Positions 9,277-20,290 of a DNA stretch of 36,913 nucleotides are shown here, in pieces. Origin of the DNA: Pelagibacteraceae bacterium (GTDB taxonomy: Bacteria > Pseudomonadota > Alphaproteobacteria > Pelagibacterales > Pelagibacteraceae). Below the pieces are notes generated by a model. The model did not search any database and was not told where the DNA came from. It worked only from the letters and a program-made list of their open reading frames with translations. The first letter of the stretch is position 1; each line of letters starts with the position of its first letter. The stretch spans positions 1-36,913 of the forward strand of contig VTPD01000009.1 in assembly GCA_008638015.1 (NCBI GenBank). Direction: 5' to 3'. The translations under genes and the position numbers were made by a program.

Positions 9277-10674
9277 ATGGAAGAATTTGATGTAGTAGTA
9301 ATAGGTGGAGGTCCCGGTGGCTACGTTTGTGCCATTAGAGCCGCTCAATTAGGAAATAAAACAGCATGCATTGAATCTAGAGGAGCTCTTGGTGGAACAT
9401 GCTTAAATGTAGGATGTATACCATCTAAATCTTTATTGCATGCTTCAGAAATGTATAGCAAAGCACAAAATGAATTTAAGCATATTGGAATTAATACCGG
9501 AACACTTTCATTAGATCTTGCAAAGATGATGGATCATAAAGCAAAGTCAGTAGAGGGATTAACAAAAGGAATAGAATTTTTATTTAAAAAAAACAAAGTT
9601 TCATATTTAAAAGGTCATGGTAGCTTTAAAGATAATAATACGATTACAGTTAAAGAATCCAACGGATCTACAAAAGAAATAAAAGCAAAAAATATTGTCA
9701 TTGCAACAGGTTCGTCAGTACTCTCTTTGCCTAATATCAAAGTTGATGAAGAAATTATTGTATCGTCCACTGGAGCATTATCTTTGAAGCAAGTTCCTAA
9801 AAAAATGATCATCATCGGAGGCGGAGTAATTGGCTTAGAAATGGGTTCTGTTTGGTTAAGATTAGGAGCGGAAGTAGAAGTGATAGAATATATGGATCAT
9901 ATTACTCCAGGAATGGATAGAGAAATTTGTGACAATTTTTTAAAAATTTTAAAAAAACAAGGAATGAAGTTCCACTTATCTAGCAAGGTTTTGGATGTAA
10001 AAAAACACTCAAATGGTGCGATTGTTACTGTTGAAACTGGTGGAAAAACAGTAGAAATGGAAAGTGATATTGTCCTCATGTCTGTTGGAAGAAAACCAAA
10101 CACCGATGGCTTAAACTTAGAAGCTGTTGGAATTAAAACAGATCCTAAGGGAAGAATTTCAGTGGATAAAAAATTAAAAACAAGTGTTGGAAATATTTAT
10201 GCAATCGGCGATGTAATTGAGGGTCCAATGTTAGCCCACAAAGCTGAAGATGAAGGAATGGCAGTTGCAGAATTTATTTCAGGAAAATTTGGACATATTA
10301 ATTATGATACTATACCTGGCGTAGTTTACACGGCACCAGAAGTTGCTGCTGTTGGAAAAACAGAGGAAGAACTAAAAAAAGCAGGTATCGAATACAATGT
10401 TGGTAAATTTCCATTCATGGCAAATTCTAGGGCAAAGATTAATAATGATGCTGATGGATTTATTAAAATTTTAGCTGATAAAGTTACAGACAAAGTTCTA
10501 GGTGTTCATATGATTGGTCCTGATGTTGGAACCATGATTGCAGAAGTTGTTTTAGCTATGGAATTTGGAGCAAGTGCCGAAGATATCGCTAGAACTTGTC
10601 ATGCGCATCCAACTCTAACTGAAGCTGTCAGAGAGGCAGCGTTAGCAGTTGATAAAAGAGCTATACATTTTTAA
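9277..10674 (+). CDS. lpdA: Dihydrolipoyl dehydrogenase (E3)
   Basis: This FAD enzyme reoxidises the dihydrolipoyl arm of SucB and makes NADH. The FAD-binding GGGPGGYV is at 10-17, the redox-active disulfide pair C42/C47 is in GGTCLNVGCIPSK, an NAD-binding GGGVIGLEMGS follows, and the C-terminal dimer-interface active-site motif HAHPTLTEAVREA is present. The length of 465 is normal. It is last in mdh-sucCDAB-lpdA. Its TAA stop (10672-10674) shares the palindrome TTAA with the stop of the convergent transaldolase gene, and no terminator hairpin is visible between them. It could also serve pyruvate or branched-chain complexes. Confidence 0.97.
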   Translation: MEEFDVVVIGGGPGGYVCAIRAAQLGNKTACIESRGALGGTCLNVGCIPSKSLLHASEMYSKAQNEFKHIGINTGTLSLDLAKMMDHKAKSVEGLTKGIEFLFKKNKVSYLKGHGSFKDNNTITVKESNGSTKEIKAKNIVIATGSSVLSLPNIKVDEEIIVSSTGALSLKQVPKKMIIIGGGVIGLEMGSVWLRLGAEVEVIEYMDHITPGMDREICDNFLKILKKQGMKFHLSSKVLDVKKHSNGAIVTVETGGKTVEMESDIVLMSVGRKPNTDGLNLEAVGIKTDPKGRISVDKKLKTSVGNIYAIGDVIEGPMLAHKAEDEGMAVAEFISGKFGHINYDTIPGVVYTAPEVAAVGKTEEELKKAGIEYNVGKFPFMANSRAKINNDADGFIKILADKVTDKVLGVHMIGPDVGTMIAEVVLAMEFGASAEDIARTCHAHPTLTEAVREAALAVDKRAIHF

Positions 10675-11324
10675 CTAATTTGTTTTCCGCTTTTTTTCCA
10701 ATCAGATAAAAACATTTCTAAACCCTGATCAGTTAACTCATGCTTAATAAGTTGTTTAAATATTTTTGGAGGTAATGTTACTACATCTGCTCCAATTTTT
10801 GCGACTTCTGTAACATGTTCTGCAGATCTAATAGATGCTGCTAAAATTTGAGTTTTAAAATTATAATTTTGATAAATTGTTTTTATATTTCTAATAAGTT
10901 CTATTCCGCTCTCTCCAATATCATCTAATCTTCCCATAAATGGAGATACATAGGTTGCACCCGCTTTGGCAGCTAAGATTGCCTGACTTGGAGAAAAACA
11001 AAGCGTTACATTAGTTTTAATTTTCTTTTTAGCAAGATAGTTGCAAGCAAGAAGCCCATCATCTGTAAGAGGTATTTTAATAATAATATTTTTTGCAATT
11101 TTTCTCAAAATATTTGCTTCTATAATCATTTTATCAAATTTGGTTGCTGTAACTTCTGCACTAATAGGACCTTTAACTTCTGATGCAATTGCTTTTAAAA
11201 TTGTTTTAAAATTTCCACTTTGTTTTGCTAATAAAGAGGGGTTTGTTGTAACACCATCGATTAAATTACTTTTATTTAAAGGTTTTATCTCTTGAATATC
11301 TGAGGAGTCTAAAAATATTTTCAT
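10671..11324 (-). CDS. tal: Transaldolase (small single-domain type)
   Basis: The 217-residue protein belongs to the small transaldolase/fructose-6-phosphate aldolase group. The Schiff-base lysine is K83 in IIIKIPLTDDG. The NPS motif (GVTTNPSLLAK, 24-34) and the CFSPSQAILAAKAGATYVSPFMGRLDD region are typical. It transfers a dihydroxyacetone unit between sugar phosphates in the non-oxidative pentose phosphate pathway. Fructose-6-phosphate aldolase activity cannot be excluded by eye. The gene is transcribed away from priA across a 44-base A/T-rich gap, and it overlaps the lpdA end by four bases in convergent orientation. Confidence 0.9.
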   Translation of the reverse strand: MKIFLDSSDIQEIKPLNKSNLIDGVTTNPSLLAKQSGNFKTILKAIASEVKGPISAEVTATKFDKMIIEANILRKIAKNIIIKIPLTDDGLLACNYLAKKKIKTNVTLCFSPSQAILAAKAGATYVSPFMGRLDDIGESGIELIRNIKTIYQNYNFKTQILAASIRSAEHVTEVAKIGADVVTLPPKIFKQLIKHELTDQGLEMFLSDWKKSGKQIS

Positions 11325-11368
11325 AATGGTAACTTATTCTTTAAAAATATATAAATCAATTTTTATAT

Positions 11369-13333
11369 ATGAAATTAGATATTTTATTACCTTTAAAATT
11401 TAATCATCCATTTACTTATGAGAGTGACCTGCAAACTAAATTGAAAAAAGGAGATTATGTAGTTGTTCCATTTAGAAATAAAAAAATAATGGGTATTGTT
11501 TGGGACTGTAATCCAAAAGTCCCATCTAATATTAAAATTAAGAAAATTGTTTCAATATTAAATATACCGGCCATATCTATTTCTAATATAAATTTTATTA
11601 AAAAATTTTCTCACTACAATTTAACCAGTCTGGGAATGACACTGAAGCTATTTTTGTATAGCAAGGGTTTAGAAAGTTTCGATAAAAAATTTAATTTTGA
11701 ACAATTCATCATTAAAAGTTTTAATAATAAAAAATTAAATAAAATTCAGCAGCAGTCTATTAAAAATATAAACAAGTACCTCTCATTTAATGAATACTCC
11801 ACTACTTTGCTACATGGAATTACTGGATCTGGGAAAACTTTGGTTTATTTTCATTATATTAAAGAAGCTATAACAAAAGGTTTTCAAGTCCTAGTTTTGC
11901 TGCCAGAAATTGCATTAACTAAGCAAATTTCTGATCGATTTAAAGAATTTATAGGTCATGAACCTGCGACTTGGCACTCAGGTATAAAAGATAAAGATAA
12001 GAAACTAATCTGGAATGGCATCATTCAAAATAAAATTCCTCTTGTAATTGGAGCAAGGTCTTCGATATTTCTTCCATTTCAAAATTTAAAACTAATCATT
12101 ATCGATGAAGAGCATGACTCATCTTATAAACAAGACGAGGGAGTTATTTACAATGCTAGAGATATGTCGATACTCAAAGCATCAATTGAAAAAATACCAA
12201 TTTTTTTAATTTCGGCAACACCATCTATAGAAAGTTTTTACAATGCTAAAAAAAGTAAATATCAATATATCCCACTTTCAGAAAGATATAAAAATGTACA
12301 ATTGGCAAAAACAAAAATTATTAACCTAATATCTTCCCCGCCCTTAAAAGGAAAGTTTGTATCGCAAAGTATTATTCCAGAATTAAGAGGTTTGCTTGAA
12401 AAGAAAAATCAAATATTATTTTTTTTAAATCGAAGAGGTTATTCAACCTATATTATTTGTTATCAATGTAATCAAAGATTAATCTGTCCAAATTGTTCTA
12501 TTGGACTTGTCTATCATCAAGAAAATAATCAAGCCCTCTGTCACTATTGTGATTTTCAAATGCCTCTAAAACGAAAATGCAAGGATGATAAAGATTGCAA
12601 ATTCAGTTTTTATGGTCTTGGGGTTGAAAAAATATTTGAAGAAGTGAAGGATATTTTTCCTGAAAAAAAAATTCAAATTTTTTCTTCAGACGTAATGCAT
12701 AGCAACAGTAAATCTAATAATATTATTAATGCAATTGAAAAGGGGGACATTCCTATTTTAGTCGGAACTCAATTAATTTCTAAAGGATTTCATTTTCCAA
12801 ACTTAAATTGCATTGTTGTTATAAACTCAGATACTAATTTTTTAGGTAGTGATATTAGGGCATCAGAAAAAAATTTTCAGTTATTGCAACAGCTATCAGG
12901 AAGAGCTGGTCGTGAAAGTAATGATTCAATTGTTTATTTACAAACTAATGATCCTAAAAATAAAATTTTACGCTCATTATCCAAAGCTGACGTTAATGAA
13001 TTTTACAAAGAGGAACTAGATTTTAGAAAAAATGCAAATTTACCACCTTTTTCTAAGCTTATTTCTATTATTGTTTCTGGAGCAAATCGTTTTGAAGTGG
13101 ACAAGGTTTGTAGAAATTTAAAAAATTCTTTTATCATTCAGGATGGTATTCGTATTTATGGACCGGTAACTGCTCCAATTTTTCGTATTAGAAATAAATT
13201 TCGAATGAGATTGCTTATTAAATATGATGTAAAATTATCCCCACAAGAGTTTTTAATGAAATGGATTAATAAAAATAAAATAGAGGCAAATATTAAACTA
13301 GAGGTTGATGTTGACCCTATTAATTTCCTTTAA
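11369..13333 (+). CDS. priA: Primosomal protein N' (replication restart helicase)
   Basis: PriA reloads the replisome at stalled forks by unwinding the lagging strand 3' to 5'. The N-terminal DNA-binding domain holds KKGDYVVVPFRNKKIMGIVWD. The helicase core has Walker A GITGSGKT, DEEHDSSYKQDEG and the GTQLISKGFHFPNL and QLSGRAGR motifs. A zinc-binding insert has the cysteine pairs C364/C367, C373/C376, C391/C394 and C404/C410. The last pair is separated by five residues rather than the usual two. At 654 residues it is shorter than the E. coli protein (732). It lies directly before the F1 ATP synthase genes, an order seen in other alphaproteobacteria. Its ATG is in a T/A tract without a clear ribosome-binding site. 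Confidence 0.95.
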   Translation: MKLDILLPLKFNHPFTYESDLQTKLKKGDYVVVPFRNKKIMGIVWDCNPKVPSNIKIKKIVSILNIPAISISNINFIKKFSHYNLTSLGMTLKLFLYSKGLESFDKKFNFEQFIIKSFNNKKLNKIQQQSIKNINKYLSFNEYSTTLLHGITGSGKTLVYFHYIKEAITKGFQVLVLLPEIALTKQISDRFKEFIGHEPATWHSGIKDKDKKLIWNGIIQNKIPLVIGARSSIFLPFQNLKLIIIDEEHDSSYKQDEGVIYNARDMSILKASIEKIPIFLISATPSIESFYNAKKSKYQYIPLSERYKNVQLAKTKIINLISSPPLKGKFVSQSIIPELRGLLEKKNQILFFLNRRGYSTYIICYQCNQRLICPNCSIGLVYHQENNQALCHYCDFQMPLKRKCKDDKDCKFSFYGLGVEKIFEEVKDIFPEKKIQIFSSDVMHSNSKSNNIINAIEKGDIPILVGTQLISKGFHFPNLNCIVVINSDTNFLGSDIRASEKNFQLLQQLSGRAGRESNDSIVYLQTNDPKNKILRSLSKADVNEFYKEELDFRKNANLPPFSKLISIIVSGANRFEVDKVCRNLKNSFIIQDGIRIYGPVTAPIFRIRNKFRMRLLIKYDVKLSPQEFLMKWINKNKIEANIKLEVDVDPINFL

Positions 13334-13412
13334 AAAGGCTGATTTACCAAAATATCACACTTGATCAGCACTTTTCATTATGCTACCTACAGCCACGCAA
13401 TAAAGGATTATC

Positions 13413-13961
13413 TTGGAAAACCAGTCAAATTCATTCTCAGACACAACAGGTAGATATGCAAAGTCTATTTTTCAATTCTCACAAGAAAAGGGAATTTTAA
13501 ATGAAGTTGAAAATGATTTTATAAAGATTAATGATTGTTTTAAAAATTCTCAAGACTTTAAAAAATTTGTTACCAATCCAACTGTAAAAAAAACTGCAAG
13601 ATTAAAGATTATTGAAAATTTATCTCAAAAACTTAATTTTAATATTTTTTTTACTAATTTTTTAAAGTTGATAAATGAAAAAGGAAGATTTTTCTTTTTA
13701 GAAAGAATTGTAAAAGATTTTTTTTCAATTTTATCTATTAATAAAGGAGAGATCATTGCTGAATTAATTATGGCTAATGAGATTTCTGATGAAAAAAAAG
13801 AAGAGATAAAAAAAGATCTTTCGAATATTTATAAAAAAGATATTAAGCTTAATTTTATAATTGACGAAAGTTTAATTACTGGTTCAATTTTAAAAGTTGG
13901 CAGTAAAATGATTGATAATTCAGCAAAAAGTAAATTTAACAAGATTTTAAATAATATTTAG
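13413..13961 (+). CDS. atpH: ATP synthase F1 subunit delta
   Basis: The delta subunit (OSCP homologue) ties the F1 head to the peripheral stalk of the F0 sector. The 182 residues match the family: a helical N-terminal domain starting with [16 protein letters not shown] and a C-terminal segment ending [30 protein letters not shown]. The start is TTG at 13413, chosen because AAGGA lies six bases upstream and no other usable start occurs before the conserved N-terminus. It heads atpHAGDC. The F0 genes are not in this window, as is usual for alphaproteobacteria, where F0 and F1 operons are separate. Confidence 0.95.
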   Translation: MENQSNSFSDTTGRYAKSIFQFSQEKGILNEVENDFIKINDCFKNSQDFKKFVTNPTVKKTARLKIIENLSQKLNFNIFFTNFLKLINEKGRFFFLERIVKDFFSILSINKGEIIAELIMANEISDEKKEEIKKDLSNIYKKDIKLNFIIDESLITGSILKVGSKMIDNSAKSKFNKILNNI

Positions 13962-13969
13962 GAGATAAA

Positions 13970-15505
13970 ATGAAAATAAACCCATCAGAAGTTACGCAAG
14001 TTATTAAAGAACAAATAGCAAATTTTGGTACGGAATCAGAAGTATCTGAAGTTGGCCAGGTCTTATCTGTCGGTGACGGAATTTCAAGGATTTATGGTCT
14101 AGATAATGTTCAGGCTGGAGAAATGGTCGAGTTTTCTGATGGTACCAAAGGAATGGCGCTTAACTTAGAAAATGACAACGTGGGTGTCGTTATTTTTGGT
14201 GATGACTCAAAAATTAAAGAAGGAGATGTGGTTAAAAGAACAGGTAGCATTGTTGATGTTGCTGTAGGAAAATCTTTATTAGGAAGAGTAGTTGACGGAT
14301 TGGGAAATCCCATTGATGGCAAGGGTCCAATTGATCCAAACTCAGAAAGAAAAAGGGTAGAAGTTAAAGCTCCTGGAATTATTCCTAGAAAATCGGTTCA
14401 TGAACCAATGCAAACTGGCTTAAAAGCAATTGATAGTTTAATACCAGTAGGTAGAGGTCAGCGAGAACTTATTATTGGAGACAGACAAACAGGTAAAACA
14501 GCTATCGCAATTGATACCATTATTAATCAAAAAGAAATTAATAAATCTGATGACGAATCTAAGAAGCTTTATTGTATTTACGTTGCAATCGGTCAAAAAA
14601 GATCAACCGTTGCTCAAATTGTTAAAACTTTAGAAGATTCTGGTGCAATGGATTATACAATTGTAGTTGCGGCTACTGCTTCAGATCCTGCTCCTTTGCA
14701 ATTTTTAGCTCCTTACATTGGATGTACAATGGGTGAGTATTTCAGAGATAACGGAATGCATGGCTTAATTGTTTATGACGATTTATCAAAACAAGCTGTT
14801 GCTTATAGACAGATGTCTTTATTATTAAGAAGACCGCCAGGACGTGAAGCATTTCCTGGAGATGTTTTTTATCTACATAGTCGTTTATTAGAAAGAGCAT
14901 GTAAACTAAACGATGCTAGTGGCGGTGGATCATTAACAGCATTACCAATTATCGAAACACAAGCAAGTGACGTTTCAGCTTATATTCCAACAAACGTAAT
15001 ATCCATTACAGATGGACAAATATTTTTAGAAACCGAACTATTCTTTAAAGGTATTAGACCTGCTGTTAACGTTGGTATTTCAGTTTCAAGGGTTGGATCT
15101 GCAGCACAAATTAAAGCAATGAAACAAGTAGCTGGATCTATTAAATTAGAGTTAGCTCAGTATCGAGAGATGGCTGCATTTGCACAATTTGGTTCAGATT
15201 TAGATGCCTCTACTCAGCAGTTATTAAATAGAGGTGCTAAACTTACAGAGCTTTTAAAACAAGGACAATATTCTCCTCTAAAAGTTGAAGAGCAAGTTGT
15301 TTCTATTTTTTGTGGTGTGAAAGGTTATTTAGATAATCTTGATATTAATAAAATTAAAGATTTTGAAAGTCAGCTTTTAAGTGAAATTAAATCTAGCGCA
15401 CCAGAAATTTTGCAAAAAATTAGCTCATCTGGAAAATTAGATGAAGAAAACGAACAAAACCTTAGAACTTTTATTGAGAATTTTAAAAATAAATTTCAAA
15501 AATAA
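13970..15505 (+). CDS. atpA: ATP synthase F1 subunit alpha
   Basis: This is the non-catalytic nucleotide-binding subunit of the F1 hexamer on the cytoplasmic side. The N-terminal beta-barrel is followed by the P-loop GDRQTGKT (170-177) and the signature [17 protein letters not shown] near 364-380. The length of 511 is standard. A good ribosome-binding site (TTAGGAGA) lies just upstream, overlapping the atpH stop. Its stop shares one base with the atpG ATG (TAATG), so translation of alpha and gamma is coupled. Confidence 0.98.
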   Translation: MKINPSEVTQVIKEQIANFGTESEVSEVGQVLSVGDGISRIYGLDNVQAGEMVEFSDGTKGMALNLENDNVGVVIFGDDSKIKEGDVVKRTGSIVDVAVGKSLLGRVVDGLGNPIDGKGPIDPNSERKRVEVKAPGIIPRKSVHEPMQTGLKAIDSLIPVGRGQRELIIGDRQTGKTAIAIDTIINQKEINKSDDESKKLYCIYVAIGQKRSTVAQIVKTLEDSGAMDYTIVVAATASDPAPLQFLAPYIGCTMGEYFRDNGMHGLIVYDDLSKQAVAYRQMSLLLRRPPGREAFPGDVFYLHSRLLERACKLNDASGGGSLTALPIIETQASDVSAYIPTNVISITDGQIFLETELFFKGIRPAVNVGISVSRVGSAAQIKAMKQVAGSIKLELAQYREMAAFAQFGSDLDASTQQLLNRGAKLTELLKQGQYSPLKVEEQVVSIFCGVKGYLDNLDINKIKDFESQLLSEIKSSAPEILQKISSSGKLDEENEQNLRTFIENFKNKFQK

Positions 15506-16386
15506 TGGCTACTTTAAAAGATCTTAGAAATAGAATTAAGAGTGTTAAGTCTACGCAAAAGATCACTAAAGCTATGAAAATGGTTGCAGCTGCTAAATTA
15601 AGAAAAGCACAAGAAAGGGCAGAAAAAGGAAGACCATATTCTGATAAAATGAATAGCATTATTTCAAATTTAAAAAATTCTATTACTGATATTAATTCTG
15701 CACCAAAGCTTTTAGTTGGGAATGGAAAAGACAAAATCCATTTATGTGTAGTAATGACAGCTGATAGAGGTTTGTGTGGCGGATTTAATACAAATATTTG
15801 TCGTAAAGCTAGAACTTTTTTTAATGAAATTATTAAAGCTGGAAAAGAATTAAAAATTATTACAATAGGTAGCAAGGGAAATGATCAGTTAAAAAGAGTA
15901 TACGGAAAATACATTATTGATAAAATTAGTTTTAAAGATTTAAAACAAATAACGATTAACGAGTCTGATCAAGTTACATCTAAAATAATAGAAATGTTTA
16001 ATAACGAACAGTTTGATATTTGTACTATTTTCTACAATAAATTTAAAAGTGTAATTTCACAAGAGCCACAAGCTCAACAAATTATTCCTATACAATCCAA
16101 TGAAGAAACTATTGGCAACGAACAAGATAAAGCTTCATATGAGTATGAGCCTGAAGAGGAAGAAATTTTAGAGAATTTATTGCCAAAAAATATTTCTACT
16201 CAAATATTCAAAGCATTTTTAGAAAATGCAGCTAGTGAACAAGGATCAAGAATGTCAGCAATGGATAACGCGACAAGAAATGCAGGGGAATTAATCAATA
16301 AATTAACTATAAATTACAACAGAAGCAGACAAGCGGTGATTACTAAAGAACTAATAGAAATCATATCTGGTGCTGAATCTTTGTAG
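15505..16386 (+). CDS. atpG: ATP synthase F1 subunit gamma
   Basis: Gamma is the central rotor shaft. The N-terminal helix LRNRIKSVKSTQKITKAMKMVAAAKLRKAQ and the C-terminal helix with MDNATRNAGELINKLTINYNRSRQAVITKELIEI are the two diagnostic coiled-coil segments, and TADRGLCGGFN is the conserved Rossmann-like centre. The length of 293 is normal. Around residues 200-222 there is an acidic insert (NEQDKASYEYEPEEEE), common in alphaproteobacterial gamma subunits. It overlaps atpA by one base; atpD follows after 23 bases that include AAGGAG. Confidence 0.97.
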   Translation: MATLKDLRNRIKSVKSTQKITKAMKMVAAAKLRKAQERAEKGRPYSDKMNSIISNLKNSITDINSAPKLLVGNGKDKIHLCVVMTADRGLCGGFNTNICRKARTFFNEIIKAGKELKIITIGSKGNDQLKRVYGKYIIDKISFKDLKQITINESDQVTSKIIEMFNNEQFDICTIFYNKFKSVISQEPQAQQIIPIQSNEETIGNEQDKASYEYEPEEEEILENLLPKNISTQIFKAFLENAASEQGSRMSAMDNATRNAGELINKLTINYNRSRQAVITKELIEIISGAESL

Positions 16387-16394
16387 AAAATTAA

Positions 16395-17834
<1,440 letters not shown>

Positions 17835-18236
17835 ATGAGCGAGACTATACAGTTAGATATTGTAACTCCTGAAAAAAAAATTTTTTCAGATAAGGGAATC
17901 GAGAGTGTTACAGTACCTGGGATAGAAGGTGACATGGGTATTTTGCCCAATCATATTCCTATTATTACATTTTTAAAATCTGGAAAAATTTTTATAGAAA
18001 GTTCTGGAAAGCAGATATCTTATTTTATTTCAGATGGTGTTTTAGAGTTTAATAATAACTTGCTAACTATTTTAGCTTCTGAAATTTATGATTTAGAAAG
18101 TATTAGCGCCAAGGATATTGAATATCTAAAAATTAAAGCAAAAGAAAAAAATAGTAAACAAGATTTGACTGACAATGAAATATTTTTAGCTAATAAATTT
18201 CAAGAGGAAGTTGAGTTGTTATCTAGTTCTAAATAA
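17835..18236 (+). CDS. atpC: ATP synthase F1 subunit epsilon
   Basis: Epsilon links gamma to the c-ring and inhibits ATP hydrolysis. The N-terminal beta-sandwich has QLDIVTPEKKIFSDKGIESVTVPGIEGDMGILPNHIPIIT, the family signature. A helical C-terminal part of about 45 residues (SAKDIEYLKIKAKEKN onwards) is present, giving 133 residues. It is the last gene of the operon. Its final eight bases overlap the end of rppH on the opposite strand, with no hairpin terminator in the junction. Confidence 0.95.
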   Translation: MSETIQLDIVTPEKKIFSDKGIESVTVPGIEGDMGILPNHIPIITFLKSGKIFIESSGKQISYFISDGVLEFNNNLLTILASEIYDLESISAKDIEYLKIKAKEKNSKQDLTDNEIFLANKFQEEVELLSSSK

Positions 18237-18696
18237 ATTCTTTAAATTCAAGAATAAGTTTCTCATAAAGTCCTCTTTTAAAAGGAACAATAAGTTCGGG
18301 AAGTTTTTTTGCCTCTATCCATCTCCACTCTTTAAATTCCGGATGTTTTTGATTTAGGTTAATTTCTTTTTCATCTCCTGTGAATTGAACTAAAAACCAA
18401 GTCTGATTTTGACCTCCATATTTGCCCTTCCATAATTTGCCTATTAAATTTTTAGGTAGATCATAGATATGTTCGAAAGCAGATTGTTTGATTATTTTTA
18501 TAGACGATATTCCTGTTTCTTCCTTTAATTCCCTCTTCATCGCATTAATAACATTTTCACCCTTATCAATTCCACCTTGTGGCATTTGCCATGCTTCTGC
18601 ATTATCAATTCTTTTACCAACAAAAACTTTTTTTTGTTTATTAATAAGCATTATTCCAACACCCTTACGATAGGGTAATTTTTTTTTATCTGTCAT
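18229..18696 (-). CDS. rppH: RNA pyrophosphohydrolase (Nudix)
   Basis: The 155-residue Nudix hydrolase removes pyrophosphate from 5'-triphosphate mRNA ends and so triggers decay, or hydrolyses dinucleoside polyphosphates (the older name is NudH/IalA). The Nudix box G-x5-E-x7-RELxEETGI runs from G41 to I63 with every key residue present, and PYRKGVGIML at 8-17 plus WQMPQGG fit the RppH subfamily. It is the last gene of the ten-gene minus-strand operon that begins with rplU. It starts nine bases after the ctpA stop and overlaps the atpC end in convergent orientation. Confidence 0.93.
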   Translation of the reverse strand: MTDKKKLPYRKGVGIMLINKQKKVFVGKRIDNAEAWQMPQGGIDKGENVINAMKRELKEETGISSIKIIKQSAFEHIYDLPKNLIGKLWKGKYGGQNQTWFLVQFTGDEKEINLNQKHPEFKEWRWIEAKKLPELIVPFKRGLYEKLILEFKEFI

Positions 18697-18705
18697 TTAA
18701 ATTAA

Positions 18706-19842
18706 TTACCCTCTAAAAAGATTTAAAGCATATTCCAGCTGGTTATCATTCATTCCGTCTCCAATCTTAAAATTTTCTTTTTTTTCTTTGACGGTAATAT
18801 CTGGATCAACACCCACTTCCGAAATCGATGTTCCCGATGGTAAATAATATTTGGCAGTTGTAAGTCTTAATGCGCCTTTATTTTTTAAAGGCATAATAGT
18901 TTGCACTGAACCTTTTCCAAACGTTTTTTCTCCAAGTAAAATTGCTCTTTTATTATCTTTAAGTGCTCCAGACACTATTTCTGAAGCTGAAGCAGACCCT
19001 TTATTTATTAAGACTATCAATGGCTTTTCATTGATAAGGTCTCCCTTGCGAGCAGTATAAATACGAATATCATTTTTATCTCTTCCACGAGTCGATACAA
19101 TTTCACCGCTATCTAAAAATACGTCGGTAATTTTAACAGCTTGAGAAAGTAAGCCTCCAGGGTTATTTCTTAGATCTAAAATATAACCAGTTAAATTTTT
19201 ATTTTTTTTATTAAGATCTTTAATTTTATTTATTAGCTGGTCACCGCTTTGTTCATTAAAAGCTCTTAGTCTAATGTAGCCAACATTTTCTTTTATTGCT
19301 GAGGATACTTCTCGAACTTTAATTTTATCCCTTGTAATTGTAAATTTTAAGTCCTCTTCAACATCAACCCTTCTTACTGTTAAATTAATAGATGTCCCAA
19401 TTTTTCCTCGCATTAAATTTACTGCCTCCATTAAATTTAACCCTTTAACTTGCTTGCCATTAATTTGAATTATGTAGTCTCCTGCCTTCATGCCAGCCTT
19501 ATCTGCTGGAGTGCCTTCGATAGGTGTAATTACTTTTACAAATCCACTCTCCATTGTAATTTCTATTCCTAAACCACCAAATTCTCCTTTGGTTTCAATA
19601 TTCATATTTTTAAAACTTTCAGGACTCATGTAAGCAGAAAAGGGGTCTAGAGATTGTAGCATTCCATTAATAGCAGAATCTATCACCTCGCTTTGGTCAA
19701 CTTCTGTTACGTACTCTTTTTTTATTGTTTCAAGCACATCGCTAAACAAATCTAATTTTTCATAAAGAGGATGACTTGTTTGGGCCAAAGTGGAAGATGA
19801 GAAAAAAAAATATACTATAATTAATTTTAAAAAATATTTCAT
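18706..19842 (-). CDS. ctpA: Carboxy-terminal processing protease (S41 family)
   Basis: This periplasmic serine protease trims or degrades exported proteins. I chose the ATG at 19842 (378 residues) because it gives a clean signal peptide (MKYFLKLIIVYFFFSSSTLAQ) and a seven-base gap to rlmH; a longer in-frame start at 19908 would run into rlmH and bury the signal peptide. In order it has a short helical part, a PDZ domain (about 88-165, with GLGIEI and PADKAGMKAGDYIIQINGKQV), and an S41 domain with catalytic S285 in GSASASEI and K310 in EKTFGKGSVQ. The order rlmH-ctpA-rppH recurs in alphaproteobacteria. Confidence 0.94.
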   Translation of the reverse strand: MKYFLKLIIVYFFFSSSTLAQTSHPLYEKLDLFSDVLETIKKEYVTEVDQSEVIDSAINGMLQSLDPFSAYMSPESFKNMNIETKGEFGGLGIEITMESGFVKVITPIEGTPADKAGMKAGDYIIQINGKQVKGLNLMEAVNLMRGKIGTSINLTVRRVDVEEDLKFTITRDKIKVREVSSAIKENVGYIRLRAFNEQSGDQLINKIKDLNKKNKNLTGYILDLRNNPGGLLSQAVKITDVFLDSGEIVSTRGRDKNDIRIYTARKGDLINEKPLIVLINKGSASASEIVSGALKDNKRAILLGEKTFGKGSVQTIMPLKNKGALRLTTAKYYLPSGTSISEVGVDPDITVKEKKENFKIGDGMNDNQLEYALNLFRG

Positions 19843-19849
19843 AATAGTT

Positions 19850-20290
19850 TTAATCTTTGTGGTACGGATGATTTGTAAGTATTGTAGCACATCTGTAAAA
19901 TTGTTCACATAAAATTACTCTAGTTAAAGAATGAGAAAAAGTAAAATTACTTAAAGAAATAGTTTCAACATCTTGAAAATTAAATGAAATACCTTCTGGT
20001 CTTCCTATAAAAAGATATAAATTTTTAATATTTTCTTTTAAATAGGACTGAATTTTTTTTGCAAAATTTATACTTGAATACATTTTTCCTTTTTCATCTA
20101 AAACAATGAATGTTGTTTGAGGATTTTTTTTACTTAAAATATTATTAATTTCTTTTTTTGAAGCTTGTTTTATTTCAAAAAAACTAATCCCGCTGTTTTT
20201 GATTGAGTTAATTCTTTCCGAGTATAGATTGCACAACTCCTTTTCAGGATTTTTATTTATCCTTCCTTCACAAATAACCCATACTTTCAT
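19850..20290 (-). CDS. rlmH: 23S rRNA pseudouridine-1915 N3-methyltransferase
   Basis: RlmH is a SPOUT-fold enzyme that methylates pseudouridine 1915 in helix 69 of 23S rRNA on assembled ribosomes. The 146 residues and the C-terminal knot HSLTRVILCEQFYRCATILTNHPYHK (120-145) are diagnostic. The SAM-binding glycine motif, usually IGG(P/A)(E/D)G, reads FIGRPEG (94-100), so the second glycine is arginine at position 97. The gene shares one base with the rsfS stop and lies seven bases before ctpA. The pairing rsfS-rlmH is widespread in bacteria. Confidence 0.95.
   Translation of the reverse strand: MKVWVICEGRINKNPEKELCNLYSERINSIKNSGISFFEIKQASKKEINNILSKKNPQTTFIVLDEKGKMYSSINFAKKIQSYLKENIKNLYLFIGRPEGISFNFQDVETISLSNFTFSHSLTRVILCEQFYRCATILTNHPYHKD

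Noticed and set aside
13338-13369. Inverted repeat GCTGAT/ATCAGC before atpH as a terminator of priA or an operator
   Set aside because: Only six pairs with a 20-base loop and no T tract; no second copy was seen.
19843-19908. Longer start for ctpA at 19908
   Set aside because: It would overlap rlmH and place 22 extra residues before a good signal peptide.
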